From: Beverwykella pulmonaria
Taxonomy: Eukaryota; Ascomycota; Dothideomycetes; Pleosporales; Melanommataceae
Reading direction: 5' to 3'
Length of the DNA stretch: 64,000 bases
Assembly (NCBI GenBank): GCA_001599595.1
Contig: BCHH01000004.1
Span: forward strand, 2,243,762-2,307,761
A program made the position numbers and the translations under genes. Of the stretch, positions 23,025 through 39,191 are shown in pieces. Position 1 is the stretch's first letter. Each line of letters starts with the position of its first letter. The notes beneath the pieces are model-generated. The model did not search any database. It was given only the letters and a program-made list of their open reading frames with translations, and was not told the origin of the DNA.

Positions 23025-24056
23025 ATGCCGTCTTCGTTATCCAGCATCGGGGGCAGGGTGCGCCAGCGCTTCAGCAACAGCCTGAGCCCGGACGATGCAT
23101 ACCTCTCCTGCAAGTATCTGCGGTTACAAGGACTCGAGTATGGCTAATACGAGGTAGATCACGATGTGCGGTGTGAGTATGCAGGACCTGTTCTTCCACC
23201 TGCGCGAGCCCGCGAGAGGAGAGCTGGTTACTGATGCGGCGCAGTGACAAAGCTCGATGTGGATAGCATCAAGCATGACTGGCTCACGGACAATGTACAA
23301 TTCCCCTCGCCCACCATACGTAGCTATGTACTGACTCTACGCAGGCAATCGCATTCTGGGAAGAGTATGCCTGATTCGCATCGCCTTACCTCGCCTCACC
23401 CATATACTAACTTCTGCAGATACCTCGAGCGCGAAGAACTGAACCAATTCCCCGATGCGCAAATCGTCCTGCTCCGCCCCTCCATGTCCTTTATGCTAAT
23501 GAACACGCCAAACCCGCTCACGCTCAAGGAGGTGCTCCCCGACTTCTCCAAAACCACCCACATATTCCTGCCCGTAAATGACAACCGAGATGTCGAAGCT
23601 GCAGAAGGCGGGTCACACTGGAGCCTCCTCCTCGTCAGCGTCATCGACGGCGTCGCCTTCCACTACGACTCTCTCCAACCGTCCAACAACATGGAAGCCC
23701 AAGAAACAGCCAAGAAGTTGGAAGTCCTACTAGGCAAGAAGCTGCGGTTCATACACATGAACGACGCGCCGCAGCAGGAGAACGGGAGTGATTGCGGCGT
23801 GTTTGTGTGTCTGTTGACGAAGCATTTGCTGCTCAGGCGGCTGTTAAAGGCGGATGCGAATAGGAAGATCAGCATGTCGATGAAGGAGCAGCATGTGAAT
23901 GCGCAGGATGGCCGGAAGACGATGCTGCATCTTATTGAGTCGAAGAGGAAGGAGGGCGAGCGGAGACGGAGCAGGAGTGCATCTCCGTTCCGGAATTCCA
24001 AGTCCAAAACGCCACCGCGTATAGGCGAGGAAAACGAGGGCTTGAAGTCCCACTGA
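23025..24056 (+). CDS. Den1/SENP8-type Ulp1 cysteine protease
   Basis: C48 protease of the NEDP1/SENP8/Den1 group, which removes Nedd8 from cullins and other proteins. Exons 23025-23109, 23158-23172 (15 nt), 23245-23294, 23345-23364 (20 nt) and 23420-24056; 268 aa. Intron 1 uses a GC donor (T|GCAAGT). Spliced, the N-terminus reads LSPDDAYLSYHDVRLTKLDV, then DSIKHDWLTDNAIAFWEEYL and EREELN. Catalytic residues are visible: His in GSHWSLLL, Asp in FHYDSL, and Gln/Cys in QQENGSDCGVFVC. The C-terminal tail is Arg/Ser/Lys-rich. All phases and the total length agree, which supports the two micro-exons. Confidence 0.9.
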
Positions 24057-24726
24057 GCCCTGTCCGAGGAAGGCTCCGATATACATTTCCACCAAGAGGA
24101 GGGGATTGATACCTACACTTGGCAGCCTAGTCAACACGGTTTGCCACACCGAGCCCGCAGCACTCCATCGCGATTGCCTGTTCACATTATACATCCAGAC
24201 AAGGCAATTATCAGGCCTGGGTTCAACTTCATTTCTCAATTGCCTTAGGGCTTAGAAGGAGTGGAGCGATCTCTTCTGATAAATTTGTGTTATTAGCGGC
24301 ATGACTTAGGTATTGGAGTTGGTATGTGGTTATAGTATAATGTGATATGAGGGAGACTTTGCAGGTTGGGGGAGGGATGATGTTACTTTTCACGAGTTAT
24401 TATTTAGCTGATTATATTTCCCGGTAGCATGCAGAGCGCGCATCAGCATCGAAATTACATTTCATTCCATCATCTCAGAGCAACGTGTCAGGGCATCACA
24501 TTGTTAGGTCGAGCGAGGAGGTTGGGGTTCCAATCAAGAACATTGACAAGTAAATATGCGTGCATTTCGACGGAGATAGGTCTCGCCAATCTAATGTGAA
24601 TTTCGTCTGACCTATTCTCCTCCAGCTGGCTAATCTGAAAAGATCCGTCCCTGGGAACTTTCACCCAAAACAAAGCACCCACCCGCCCTCAACCCACCTA
24701 TCTAACGCACATCAACCACTCACCCC
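24057..24726. other. Convergent 3' intergenic region
   Basis: Lies between the 3' ends of the protease gene and the first transporter gene. No gene seen. Confidence 0.5.
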
Positions 24727-26457
24727 TCACAGGGTGTAAATAAAATCCGGTCTCTTATCCCCAAGCATCTCCACCTCTTTCTCGCTCTTGCCCTCTGCCC
24801 AATGATCCCTCTCCCCGTTCATCCTCTTCTTATTCTCCCACGCCAGCATAGCCCTCGTGACCAAACTACCTCCCAGCAAAAAACATATCATATACGCCAG
24901 CACGACAGCATGTCCAGGCTTATACCGCGGTTTATCCCGTCCGCGGTAAATATTGCTACTCACTACCCCATTAAGGTTGCCCCAGCCTATCACAAAGCCG
25001 ATTGTCACCCCACGTTTATAGACTCCTTCTACATTGTTGGATGCCCAGGATATCGTGTTTGCCACGCAAGGGTAGATTCCTAAAGCCCCGAGGAAGGTAC
25101 CTGCGTATTGTACGCCGGGTTTGGAGCTACCGAGAAGCATGGAGAAGCCAGTGATGCCGAGAAAGGAGACGCAGATATTGCATAAACCTCTCTGGCGCGT
25201 GCGATCGGCGAGCCAGCCGATGAAGATCGTCAAGATAGCCGCTGCTGCATAGGGAGGAACAGAGAGCAGATTCGCGGTTGTGGATTTGTACCCCATTTGT
25301 GCGATGATGGAGGGGAGGAAGAGGGAGAATGCGTAGAGGGCTCCGTCACACCCCATGTAGATGACGGCAAAACACCATGTCTTCCAGTCGCCAACGGAGG
25401 CCCAGAAATAACTCATCTTGAACTCTTCGTGCTCAGCCGAGGACTGCTTGTCGGCTTTCAGACGGCGGATTACACGGGCACGGTCGTCTGGGGTGAGAAA
25501 GGTGGCCGAGTCCGGGAAATCGTGGACCATCCAGTAGGATATGATACCTACGACAATCGTGATGAGGCCTTCGAGAATCTATGGTGCTTGTTAGAGCATT
25601 GAGGGGAGGGGTGCGGGTGAGAGGGACGTACGAAGATCCACGCCCAGCCTCGCTTTCCGCCTATGCCGTCCATGCGTGCGATGGCGGCGGCGAGGAGTCC
25701 ACCAAAGGAACCTGCCAATGCCGCGGCGGAGAAGAAGATGGCGGCTCGTATGCCGAACTCAGATCTCTTGTACCAACATGAAAGGTAATAGTTCACTCCC
25801 GGGAAAAGTCCAGCCTCGGCCACTCCGAGCCACCAGCGCTGTGGAAGTGTTAGTTCTGGGTGAGGATTCAGGAATGCGAGGGCACATACAGCGGCCATCA
25901 TTCCCGAGAAGTTGTGCACCAAGCCCATGGTGGTCATTGTGATGCCCCCTAAACGTTGGTCAGTCACTGCTCTCGACACACATTACTCGGCTGGGGGCTT
26001 ACACAAGACCATAATGGCTGGAATGAACACGCTCGGTTTCAGCCTTTTGAGCAGAATATTGGTAAGTGGCTCAAACAGGGCATACGAAACGAAGAAGATG
26101 GAAAGCGTAGCATTATATTGCCCGTTCGTCATCTTCAAGTCCTCTTGCAGGCCGTCGATTTTCGCATTTCCGATGTTGGTGCGATCGAGAAAGGAAATGA
26201 GATAGAGGAAGGAGAGCCATGGGATGAGTTTGAGGTCGAGTTTCCAGAGGAGCGCGCGGTCCTGGCATCGCAGTTAGAGATGAGTGATCTCGCGTTTGGG
26301 GTAAAGGTGGATGTACATGAGCAGCGCGCTCCTCCTCACTCAATCCCGCATCCGGGTCGGGGATGTCGACTACGGTGGGGTATTCGCGCCCCTCGGCGGT
26401 GCTCTTCTCGTCCGAGAGACGCTCGAGGCTGATCTCGCCTTTCTCGAGCATAGACAT
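24727..26457 (-). CDS. MFS transporter, allantoate/Dal5-like family
   Basis: Twelve-TM anion:cation symporter-type permease of the plasma membrane for small organic anions (allantoate, vitamins and similar); the substrate is not decidable. Exons 26317-26457, 26003-26261, 25890-25948, 25632-25838 and 24727-25578; four introns of 51-55 nt, the first with a CTAAC branch site; 505 aa. Conserved text: LLWKLDLKLIPWLSFLYLIS, FLDRTNIGNAKIDGL, RWWLGVAEAGLFPGVNYYLS, CWYKRSEFGIRAAIFFSAAA and IGWLADRTRQRG. The N-terminal 45 residues are hydrophilic. The start is the first ATG in frame. A second, unrelated MFS gene lies directly upstream on the same strand. Confidence 0.92.
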
Positions 26458-27243
26458 GATGGAATTGCTCGTCAAACTCCAGAATACCTTGTGTCACCGC
26501 TGTGGGTTGTTGTGCTTCCGCAATGAAGGAGTCGGTGCAAACGTCAGGTTAATTAAGCACGTGGGAACGGTCCACACTGCCCTACAAATAGTGCCCCAGT
26601 TTTACCTGGAACATCTCAACCCGAGGCACATCAACCTGCCTATCACGACTCCATCCGCCCGTCGAGTTGCCGCTCGCTAACCTTACTGATTACAGATCTT
26701 CGCCACTTATCATGATCTCGCACCAGCGCACCACTGGATGTCTGTCCCTCTTTGTCGCCTCGGCAGCCATCTCCGTCATCCCTCATCCGCCGTTGTGGCC
26801 TCACGATCGGACGTCATGCCTAGCGAAAAGAAGCGTTGAGGCGTCTGCTTGTGCGGGGAGGACGTTGTGCTGACGAATTGAAATGCGGGGTCCCCGCGCT
26901 AAGCTTTCGGCAAATGCTGCGGGAGGTTTTGGCATTTTGTGATGGGAACCATGCGGAAGCTTAGCTCCGTGCATGGGCTCTATTGTGCAGGGTACGTTGG
27001 CGGTGCTCGACATCTGAGGTTGAGTTTGGCTCAATAGTGATAAGACACTCATCTTCCATATGCAATAGAGACAGCATCTAGCGAGGGTCATCTTGATCGG
27101 CAAAATAAGGACACAAGCGTATTTTGTAGTATTACATTGATCCTTTTAGGTCGTCACTAAAGTTTAGTACGTGACTATTCCGTTCCATCGTATTTCGGGT
27201 TGCAGCCCCCTCAACCTTTTGGCTGCCTTGCTTCAATGCCATC
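26458..27243. other. Intergenic spacer between two MFS genes
   Basis: Promoter of the Dal5-like gene and terminator side of the DHA2 gene. No supported coding sequence. Confidence 0.5.
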
Positions 27244-29211
27244 CTAGTCACCCTTCCCGCTGCTTGGAGTCGCTGCTATCACATCGTCCGTTTCTCTTTC
27301 TTGTACATTTTCTGATGAGTCGACCGCAGGCACAGCTTCTGCTTGCGCGTCGTCTTTCCCTTCCACGGTCACTTCTTCGTCACCCGTCTCAGCCTTCTTC
27401 ATGAACTCATTCTCAATCGTCCTTACAGGCATCTGTCCAAATATGCCCTGCCTCTTCCTTACCAGTGCCAACACAATCGCAACGAGAAGGTTCAAACAAG
27501 CGAATCCTAGTATGACCTGGAATTGCTTGTTGTAGCTCCTCCCAAACACCTCTCCTAGGTCTTTCTTAACCTCAGCTGGCATTTTGGCGAAGAACGCGCT
27601 ACTTTCTTCAACGGCGGATATCTGCTCGGGCGTCAGGAAGGCGGGGAGTTTGGACCGCAAGACGGAATGGTGGAGCGCTGAGCATATTGCAATAGCGATG
27701 CAACCACCCAACGTTCGCACCATGTTGAGTGCGCCGGTTCCGACTGAGACATCCTTCTCTTCAATGGATGTGTATAGCAGCATGAAATAAGGAGTGCTGG
27801 TGAGCCCTAAGCCGACACCAGTGAGGATCTCGTAGCCGTACGTTGCGATGGAGAAATGTGCGTCAATGGGCAAGCTGCTAAGGAGACCGATGCCAACGCA
27901 GATGATTGCCGTCCCAAATATGAGTATAAACTCAGCTGCAACCTTCTTCCCTATTACCATTCCGGAGAACATGGCACCAACGGGCGTAAGAAGCGTGACG
28001 GGAAGGAGCAAGATACCCGCTCGCTCAGCGCTTGTGAAGTTCACGGACTGAAAGCGCTGGGGTAGCTGGATTATGGCAACGTAGAAGGGCATGCCTAGCA
28101 ATAGCATGCTTAGCAGAAGCAATAACATGGCCGGGTTGGTGACGAATTTGATGGGGAAAATGGCTTCTCTCGTCGTCCTGAACGAAATCCAGGTTTCATA
28201 AAATCCGAAGAGGAAAAACCCAACGACTCCTGCGACTAAGGTGCCGATTATGACACTGCTTGACCACTCGTAGACGGCTCCGCCTTCCTGGAGCGCGAAG
28301 AGCAGGGGGATTGGCCAGCACACGGAGAGGATACCCCCTACGATGTCGAAACCGCGGATACGATCTCGATTAGATTTCCCGTCCGCTAGACCAGGCATGG
28401 AGAAGAAGATTAACGCTGAAGACGTGGCGACGATCGGCCCACTGGGGAATTTCAGTACGTAAAGCCTAGCGTCAGGTTGGCATATACTGACTTGATCCAG
28501 AATATCCATCTCCAACTAGTCCGGTCCGTAATGACTCCCCCGAGGATCGGACCAAGCAGATTGGCGATGGCAAACACGGAGCTGATGATGCCAGAGTAGA
28601 AGGCCATCTGCTCCGGACTGATGAGCTTCATGATGGAAACGAAAACAAGCGAGTACATTCCCGATCCCCCGATGCCTTGGAAAGCTCGAAATACGATTCT
28701 ACGACGATGAGCGAGGATATTAGCGTCTCGCCAAGATGTTCTTACAGTTGTATCATGCTTTTGGATCCTGCGCAAGCCATGGAGAATATAAAGAAAAATG
28801 CGTTGCAGCCAAGCAGGACGGTCTTGACGCCCCAGATATCACTTAATTTTGCCGTAATCATGAGAAAAGCTACATGGTCGTCAGCCTCTCATGGGGGGTC
28901 ATGCCATAAGAAAGATTACAGTTATATGTCAAAAGATAGGTAGTGACGAGCCACGCGGCTTCCCCTAAGGCATTGAAGCCGCTCGAGATCTTAATCAAGC
29001 CTGTGGTGATGATGGTGGTGTCCATAGCGGACATAAACAACGAAAGCCATAACCTAGTAAGGTCAATATATAATGTTCGGTAGCGGAAGAACCACTCATC
29101 TCACCCAGCTATGATGAAATGCAGTCTCAGGGGACTGATATTCGGAATGAGAGATGGCGCTGCTGTTGTTGCATCGCTCACGTGAACAGGGTTGTTCCGA
29201 GCCTTTGCCAT
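27244..29211 (-). CDS. MFS drug:H+ antiporter, DHA2 (14-TM) family
   Basis: Efflux transporter of the 14-helix DHA2 family, proton-coupled, plasma membrane. Exons 29105-29211, 28920-29053, 28746-28869, 28492-28698 and 27244-28441; introns of 47-51 nt; 589 aa. Motifs: LSLFMSAMDTTIITTGLIKI in helix 1, LSDIWGVK (motif A variant), VFRAFQGIGGSGMYSL, and the antiporter motif C SVFAIANLLGPILGGVI, then WRWIFWINGPIV across the last junction. The C-terminus is acidic and hydrophilic. The substrate is unknown; homologues export mycotoxins or fungicides. No biosynthetic cluster is adjacent. Confidence 0.92.
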
Positions 29212-30224
29212 GGGTTGTCTGGGGATGTTACTGTAGACGTCTTTCTACCTTCTCTTCTGCAGCTGCTGAAGACTATAGTATACAACGCAAACAGGGAAGG
29301 CGAAAGGCGCGAGGATGCGTGCTGGAAACATGACAGGTTGTGCTTCTGATCCTCTGCACGAGAAATAGCCGGCAATTTGTTGGTGCTTAAACGAAGGATT
29401 CTCGCCTCGCTGATTGCGTCCCGGATGACATTCCCAAAGAGTGTCTAGCTCATGTGTCCTATACGAGTGGAGGCCAGGCCGTTCTCGTCGAAAAACTACA
29501 AGCGCACAGAAGTTGGTTTCAGTCGTCTAAAATTACCTCGGAACAACGGCTGACCAAATCGGGAATGGTACCATGTGACGACGCGTTTTCTTCATCGACC
29601 ACCTCTGATGAGGCACCACGGGCATTCCATCTCCATCTCCATCTCCATCCGTGTCATCATCGCAAACCTGGGAAGGGACACCGTTCTCTCCGAAATGGCA
29701 GTCGTTTCGCTAGAGAAGAGGGCCTTGACGCAAAGAAATGTGAGGCTGGAAGCAGAAATACCGAGTAGTGAGCGTCCCACACCAGATAAAGGCGCACACA
29801 GGAAGAGGCGACGGCGACGCATGTAGTGGACGGACTTGAAAGTCAAAGAGAAGCATGAGCATAAGTAGCACCCTCCTTTCGTGATGATACTCTGAAATTC
29901 GCTTGTTCTGGGGGTATTTCCAGACGCGCGCGCTTCCACGCGCCTTACTCGCGCCTGCCATTACCACCACCACCGCGATCGCCATCAAACTGCCAAATTT
30001 CCTTTCTACTACCTTTTATTCTCAACTCCTATTTTCCGCTGTCGCTCTCAGACCTCATCCCACTCACTCCCGCATGCTCTCACTTCAATTCGCTGCACCA
30101 TCATTTCAATCGCTGCATTCTCGCCTGTCGCGTGCACCCCTGTCTTCTGTCTCACGTCGCGGTTTGTCGCGTCTTCCATCTCCGATGACCGCTTTTTTCT
30201 CTTTTACTACATCTTCGCGTCGAC
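29212..30224. other. Divergent intergenic region with short CCATCT repeat
   Basis: About 1 kb between the DHA2 gene and the large coiled-coil gene. Contains four tandem CCATCT units at about 29627-29650 and a CT-rich leader before 30225. No gene seen. Confidence 0.5.
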
Positions 30225-33200
30225 ATGTCTGCCCACGACTTCGATGCAGCTCTCGCTCTGCACGACAGTGACGCGTTAATTCAAGCTATCCACGACCTCG
30301 CTACCCAGGATGAGCAATTGAACGACCCTTCCCTTCCCGCGACGGCGGAGAAGTATTTGAGCGCATTTTGCGATGACCATTATTCAGCTACAAGGCGGCG
30401 ATGGATCGGGGTTGCACTCGGAAGAATGGTGCGCATGTCCACGGCCGTGGTCAAGCATCTCACAACCCTCCCACACCACCTTCCACAGCTTGGAAAGGTC
30501 ATCCTCGGAAGTTCAGAGTTAGAGGAGACACGCATCTTGGCCGGTGCCGTCATTCAAGAAGCAATCGAACAAGGACTGAAGTTTCCTAGCTTCTGGTCGT
30601 CGGACAAAGTCCCTAACAACGCACCAAACTTCCCTCGAGAGTTCGGACCTCGTTGGATGTACGATTTCCAGACCTTTCTCGATACCCTAGGCGATTTGGT
30701 TATCACGCAACAAGCTACCGACCCCACCGTCCTATACCCAATTTCGCTTGTGGCTTCCGATAGTTTTAAATGGCGGGACTCACACGGCTCCGTGAGCACC
30801 GCCCTCATACAGAATGGGCTTCTCACCATCATATACCCGGAACTTTCGACGCACACATTCAGTTTTGTAGACATACCACTCCGACATATCCAACGACTGG
30901 AAAGGCGCAAGTCAATCCTCGATGACTCACAAGCCCAAGGCACGGAACACGAACCCTGGGACCTGATCATATCTCTCAACCCTGGGTTATGGACGTATCG
31001 CGTTGATACAACGGAACACACTGGCAACGAATTCACTATAATGTTCGCCACAATCGACGATGCCGATGAGTGCCGAAACTGCATCGAGGAATTTCTGAAG
31101 CCTGGATCATCGATTCCTAGGACGCACAGTAGTCAAGAGTTCCTTAATGTCAGCCGTCCAAAACTCGGCACTATTCAGCCCCCCGAGAAAGGCAGAAGCA
31201 GTGTAGACAGCGAGAGTCGGGTCTCAAACACTACCTTGATGAAGCCGAAGCTCAGACAGCAGGTAAATGACACGGAAGATGAAGACGATCCAATTAGTTC
31301 ACAGGTCGTTCAGCTCCTAGCGCCTCGAGCCCGATCAGCTGCCGACGATGTTGTCCAACCCACACAATCTCCAACAGAAGATTCCGATCCTTCCCTTGGA
31401 AAGCAGCCCAAGAAGTCGAAGGATGGGAGATCATGGGGACTACCAAAGATCTCAAAACCGGTGGATAAGAAGACTTCAAGGACGCAGATACGCTTCGGGT
31501 CAGACGTTTTCGCTATCCCTCAAGATGATGAAGCGAACGGACGGCCTAAAGAGGACAACAAGTCGAAGGGGAAGTCTTCACTGGATAATGAGGGGAAGGG
31601 AAAGCCACGCGCAAGGAGGAGTGTCGTCAAGCAGGTGAATTACGAAGACGCAGAAAGCTCGGCCTCCGAAAACTCCGAATCAGACTATGTTGCGGCTGAG
31701 CCGAAGAAAGCACGGTCTAACGCCAAAGCTCCCACACAATCAAAGGGGGGCGTTTCGAAGAAGCCTGCCAAATCCTCAGGCATGAAAACTAAAAAGGGGA
31801 GCAAAAAAGCGACAAGCTCGAAGACAATCGAGCAACCGATCTTGCCTGAGAAGCATTCTTTGTTAGCCAAGATGCTTGCCAAATCCCAAATGGCGTCAAT
31901 AGTTGACTCGGAGGGTAAAACAGCACCCAGCAAGGCACCCCCCACGAAGAAGATACGTAAGCAGAACGCCGTAGAAGACAAATCGGAGGAAGATCAACCA
32001 GCGGGTGTTCTTCCAATCCCTGCTCCTAGACCAATAGCCCAGGTTGTAGTCCTACCAAACCCGAACACTTCTAATTCAGAATCAGCCCAGCTGTCAGACG
32101 AAGCATTCCAGTTTGGTCAATCGATTCAGGATGTTTTGCAGCCAGCCCAGAAGGAAGACAGTACAAAGTCTGCTGCAGTTGCTCAGGCAAGCGTCAAGCC
32201 AGCCGGTGTAGCAACTTCCAAACGGAAGCGAAGCGTGGAGAAATCGCTTCCTTCCACACCGCAGAAAAAGCGGACAAAGAAAGACTTACCAGCGGGTTTA
32301 GGCAAGACGACCCAAGAAGAGAGTGTATGTTGTAGAGCACCAACAACTATTGCTCCTCCTAGAATTCTCAGCGATCCTACTAGTCCTCTTGGCCACCAGA
32401 GACAATTCTCCACCCGCCTTCCAATGGGGAGAGAAGTCTTCCAAACATCGCAGGATAATCATGGAGCTGCAATAGCCGATCTTACTGTTCCTCGGCGTCA
32501 AGAGAGTCACATTCTTGGTTCCATAAAACGGGTTGAAAGGCGGCATACCCCTTCGCATCAACAAGCTTACCGCACCTACTCTGGTGGTTCTGCAAATACG
32601 GAGATTCTTTCTAGCAATAGCAAGCCAATTCCAGCTTCGCCAAGTGCGGAATCGACCGCCATCTCTGGCCATGCGGATAAGAATCATGTGAACATGGAAA
32701 AAGAGATAGGGGATTTTGAGACTGCCAAGAGCGATCCCTTCACGCGACGCGCTAAGGTTCCGAGACTAACATCATTTACTCGACGGCTAACGGAGCAATC
32801 TACGGGTCTTGAAGAACTCAAGGCACTGAAGCCCGAAGTTGCGTCCTATCATTCGCCCGAACAACCCACCCGTGCACATGTCTTGGAGAGTCCTTTGAAT
32901 ATCTTCCGCGTCGATGGGCGTGCTCATAAGGCTCAGAGAGCTTCGTCTAATCCAGTTCGAGTAAGAGCCCCGAGCTTTGATAGAACAGACAAGACACCTG
33001 TTCAAATATTCAAAGCATCAACGCAAGCATTCGAGCCCATCCTCCCACAGAAGCGTGGTGTTGAGTTGGACGATTCGGTTCTCAGCACCCCACAACAAAT
33101 TGTCGAAGATACGCAGTCTCCACAAGTCTACAATCCCGATGGTGATGTAGACATGGAGGGCGATGAGACGCTTGCTGCACTAGAAGACAGTCCGACTTCA

Positions 33201-33644
33201 ATGAAGGCTTTGCCCGTTCACTTCCGTTCCTCTCCGCCGGGCAAATATTCACCCAGCAACCACAGCTCTACATCTGCAGAGCCCGAACCCGAACTGGAAC
33301 GCTCTGTGGTCATATCTGAGGCCGAAGTGATGGAGTGGGAAGCCAGTCTACAACCACATCAGCGCAGTATTCACGACCAGCTTATAAGCGTCTCGAAGCA
33401 ACTTGTGCGTCGCATTGTTGATAAGGAAACAGCTGTTGACGATATTGCTGAGGTATACGCCAAGGATGGAGAGAATCTATTGGATTCACTCGTTGAGCGG
33501 CACAGTGGTGCGTTCAAGTCTGTGCTAGCTGAGGCAGAGCAAAGAAAGGAAACCATGCGAGACGAATATGCTCAACTGGCGGAGAGGATGGCTAAGGAAA
33601 GAGCAAAATACGATCCTAAGGGGAACCCCTCTTCCAAGAGTTGA
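30225..33644 (+). CDS. Large protein with helical + beta N-terminus and C-terminal coiled coil; possible Red1/SYCP2-like
   Basis: Single exon, 1139 aa. Residues 1-130 are helical and Leu-rich, like a small armadillo-type domain. About 165-300 look like a beta-rich PH-type fold (ALIQNGLLTIIYPELSTHTF, SFVDIPLRHIQRLERR, DLIISLNPGLWTYRVD). A long Lys/Ser/Pro-rich disordered middle (300-1000) follows. The last ~110 residues form a coiled coil starting EVMEWEASLQPHQRSIHDQL. This order (ARM-like, PH-like, disorder, C-terminal coiled coil) is that of meiotic chromosome-axis proteins SYCP2/Red1. I infer that from layout, not from sequence identity; it may be another nuclear scaffold. Acidic patches and SP/TP sites suggest phosphorylation. 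Confidence 0.6.
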   Translation: MSAHDFDAALALHDSDALIQAIHDLATQDEQLNDPSLPATAEKYLSAFCDDHYSATRRRWIGVALGRMVRMSTAVVKHLTTLPHHLPQLGKVILGSSELEETRILAGAVIQEAIEQGLKFPSFWSSDKVPNNAPNFPREFGPRWMYDFQTFLDTLGDLVITQQATDPTVLYPISLVASDSFKWRDSHGSVSTALIQNGLLTIIYPELSTHTFSFVDIPLRHIQRLERRKSILDDSQAQGTEHEPWDLIISLNPGLWTYRVDTTEHTGNEFTIMFATIDDADECRNCIEEFLKPGSSIPRTHSSQEFLNVSRPKLGTIQPPEKGRSSVDSESRVSNTTLMKPKLRQQVNDTEDEDDPISSQVVQLLAPRARSAADDVVQPTQSPTEDSDPSLGKQPKKSKDGRSWGLPKISKPVDKKTSRTQIRFGSDVFAIPQDDEANGRPKEDNKSKGKSSLDNEGKGKPRARRSVVKQVNYEDAESSASENSESDYVAAEPKKARSNAKAPTQSKGGVSKKPAKSSGMKTKKGSKKATSSKTIEQPILPEKHSLLAKMLAKSQMASIVDSEGKTAPSKAPPTKKIRKQNAVEDKSEEDQPAGVLPIPAPRPIAQVVVLPNPNTSNSESAQLSDEAFQFGQSIQDVLQPAQKEDSTKSAAVAQASVKPAGVATSKRKRSVEKSLPSTPQKKRTKKDLPAGLGKTTQEESVCCRAPTTIAPPRILSDPTSPLGHQRQFSTRLPMGREVFQTSQDNHGAAIADLTVPRRQESHILGSIKRVERRHTPSHQQAYRTYSGGSANTEILSSNSKPIPASPSAESTAISGHADKNHVNMEKEIGDFETAKSDPFTRRAKVPRLTSFTRRLTEQSTGLEELKALKPEVASYHSPEQPTRAHVLESPLNIFRVDGRAHKAQRASSNPVRVRAPSFDRTDKTPVQIFKASTQAFEPILPQKRGVELDDSVLSTPQQIVEDTQSPQVYNPDGDVDMEGDETLAALEDSPTSMKALPVHFRSSPPGKYSPSNHSSTSAEPEPELERSVVISEAEVMEWEASLQPHQRSIHDQLISVSKQLVRRIVDKETAVDDIAEVYAKDGENLLDSLVERHSGAFKSVLAEAEQRKETMRDEYAQLAERMAKERAKYDPKGNPSSKS

Positions 33645-34744
33645 ACAACGACAAGGCGCTATGCAAACAACCATTCTATGACCATGGTGGAAAGCAATAA
33701 CTGCTGCAGCTACGACCGCCCTGCGAACTGTCCGAGTCGGTTTTTGGGGTGACTGTTTTACTCTCCAATGGCCTTTTCCTTTGGATTTTCCATGGCCTCC
33801 CACATATACAGAAACATATGTTGACCAGAAAAGTTTTCTGATCGCCATGTCTCACGAGATTCGAATCTTTCGATCATCACCGTTCGATTTCATTTTTCTT
33901 TCAGTATATTGCATAATAGCATGGTGAGGACTGTTTAAGGTAGGAGCATATGGGCATCGATTCAAGCATGACAAAGGAGTATTTTGGTTGTATTATATGC
34001 ATAAGCGGGGGAGGTAGGGTTCATCATACGATAAGCATTAGCATGGGAGTCATGGAGTTATATAGCACGCATATGCATCAGCGTTGGAGTAGTAGGGTAT
34101 AGAACTGCAATTTGTAGTGTCAATGAAAAAGCTACATCATGGTAATGAAAATAGAATTCAAAATGTTCACGTCATTCATGTCCATGCGCCCAAGCTGTCA
34201 CCACCACGTACTTACTCCAACGACGTTGCGTTAAAGCAGAGGGACAAGAGCAGAGAGTACAGCATATTCTCGTCCAAGGTGGTACATAAAGACCTCTCTA
34301 ATCACGTTTTGGCCTGATTACCTACCTCTGCGCAGTGCTTAGAACCAGGTCAAAGACTAAGTAATAAAAGCCCCAGCAGGGTTGGACTTCGTCTTAATAG
34401 GCGAAATAGGGGCCTGCATCACAGAAAGAAGACCACAAGCTGTTCTTGGAGTGTCTCGTGAGAGCTGGAATGGCTAAGCACGATCGATTCGTTCAGACTA
34501 GAACTACTGAACTATTTTTGTAATGTAGATGACTCCATAATGGACCGGACAGACAAGATAGATACACAATTCATGCAGGAAACTGGAGATTTGGACTTCT
34601 TAATGCATTCATTACTACGTTTTCAGTATTAAAGAGGTATCATACTATAACAGTACAAAGTCTACGGCGTCTGACGGCTACGTCTTCAGACACTGCCAGA
34701 CAACCCGGAATCGAAGTCAAGCAATATACACCGCACTCAACGCT
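33645..34744. other. Convergent 3' intergenic region
   Basis: About 1.1 kb between the large coiled-coil gene and CYP51. AT-rich toward the CYP51 end. No gene seen. Confidence 0.5.
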
Positions 34745-36422
<1,678 letters not shown>

Positions 36423-36956
36423 AGTGCGCAATTGTGGAGAGCAAAAAGGACGAGACGAGGAGAAAGACGGTGTGATGGTTGTGGTTGGGAAAACGCGGTG
36501 TTGATAATAAATTCTGGGAAGCCGCCCGGACCCTCTCGTGCTGTTCCTGAACGGGTTTGGCGCCCCCCATTACATGATGCTTGGCAGTCTTCACGGGGGG
36601 TCGGTCGGAGCATCCGTGGCGCAACAATCGCCCCATCAACAGACGACGCAATCCCACTGGCTCCGCCACGACATGGCCATCGTACACTGCGTCCTGTCAT
36701 TGGCCGGCAAGAGTAGCGGTATAGGGATGGCAAGGCTCGAACAAAAACTCATGAAGATCAATGGGGATATTTGCAAGCTGCCTTGATTTGACTAACGCGC
36801 ACGCTGTAGCGCCATGGCCATGAAAATACCCCTTTGCCCAGTACGGAATACCATTGTTTCGCGCTGGGTCTCTTGAAGTACCAACCAACCAGAAGATCCT
36901 ATGTACGCCATTCCATGATCAAATGCTAACATTAACACTGCTAATAGCAACTTTCG
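36423..36956. other. CYP51 promoter side
   Basis: 534 bases between the CYP51 start and the Chk2-type gene's 3' end. No coding sequence; expected to hold the CYP51 promoter. Confidence 0.45.

Positions 36957-39191
<2,235 letters not shown>

Noticed and set aside
24727..29211. Two MFS genes plus the Zn2Cys6 factor as a secondary-metabolite cluster
   Set aside because: No polyketide synthase, NRPS, terpene synthase or tailoring enzyme is present, and conserved housekeeping genes intervene.
29454..29826. Open frames upstream of the large coiled-coil gene
   Set aside because: Short, overlapping in different frames and no splice support; the CCATCT repeat inflates openness.
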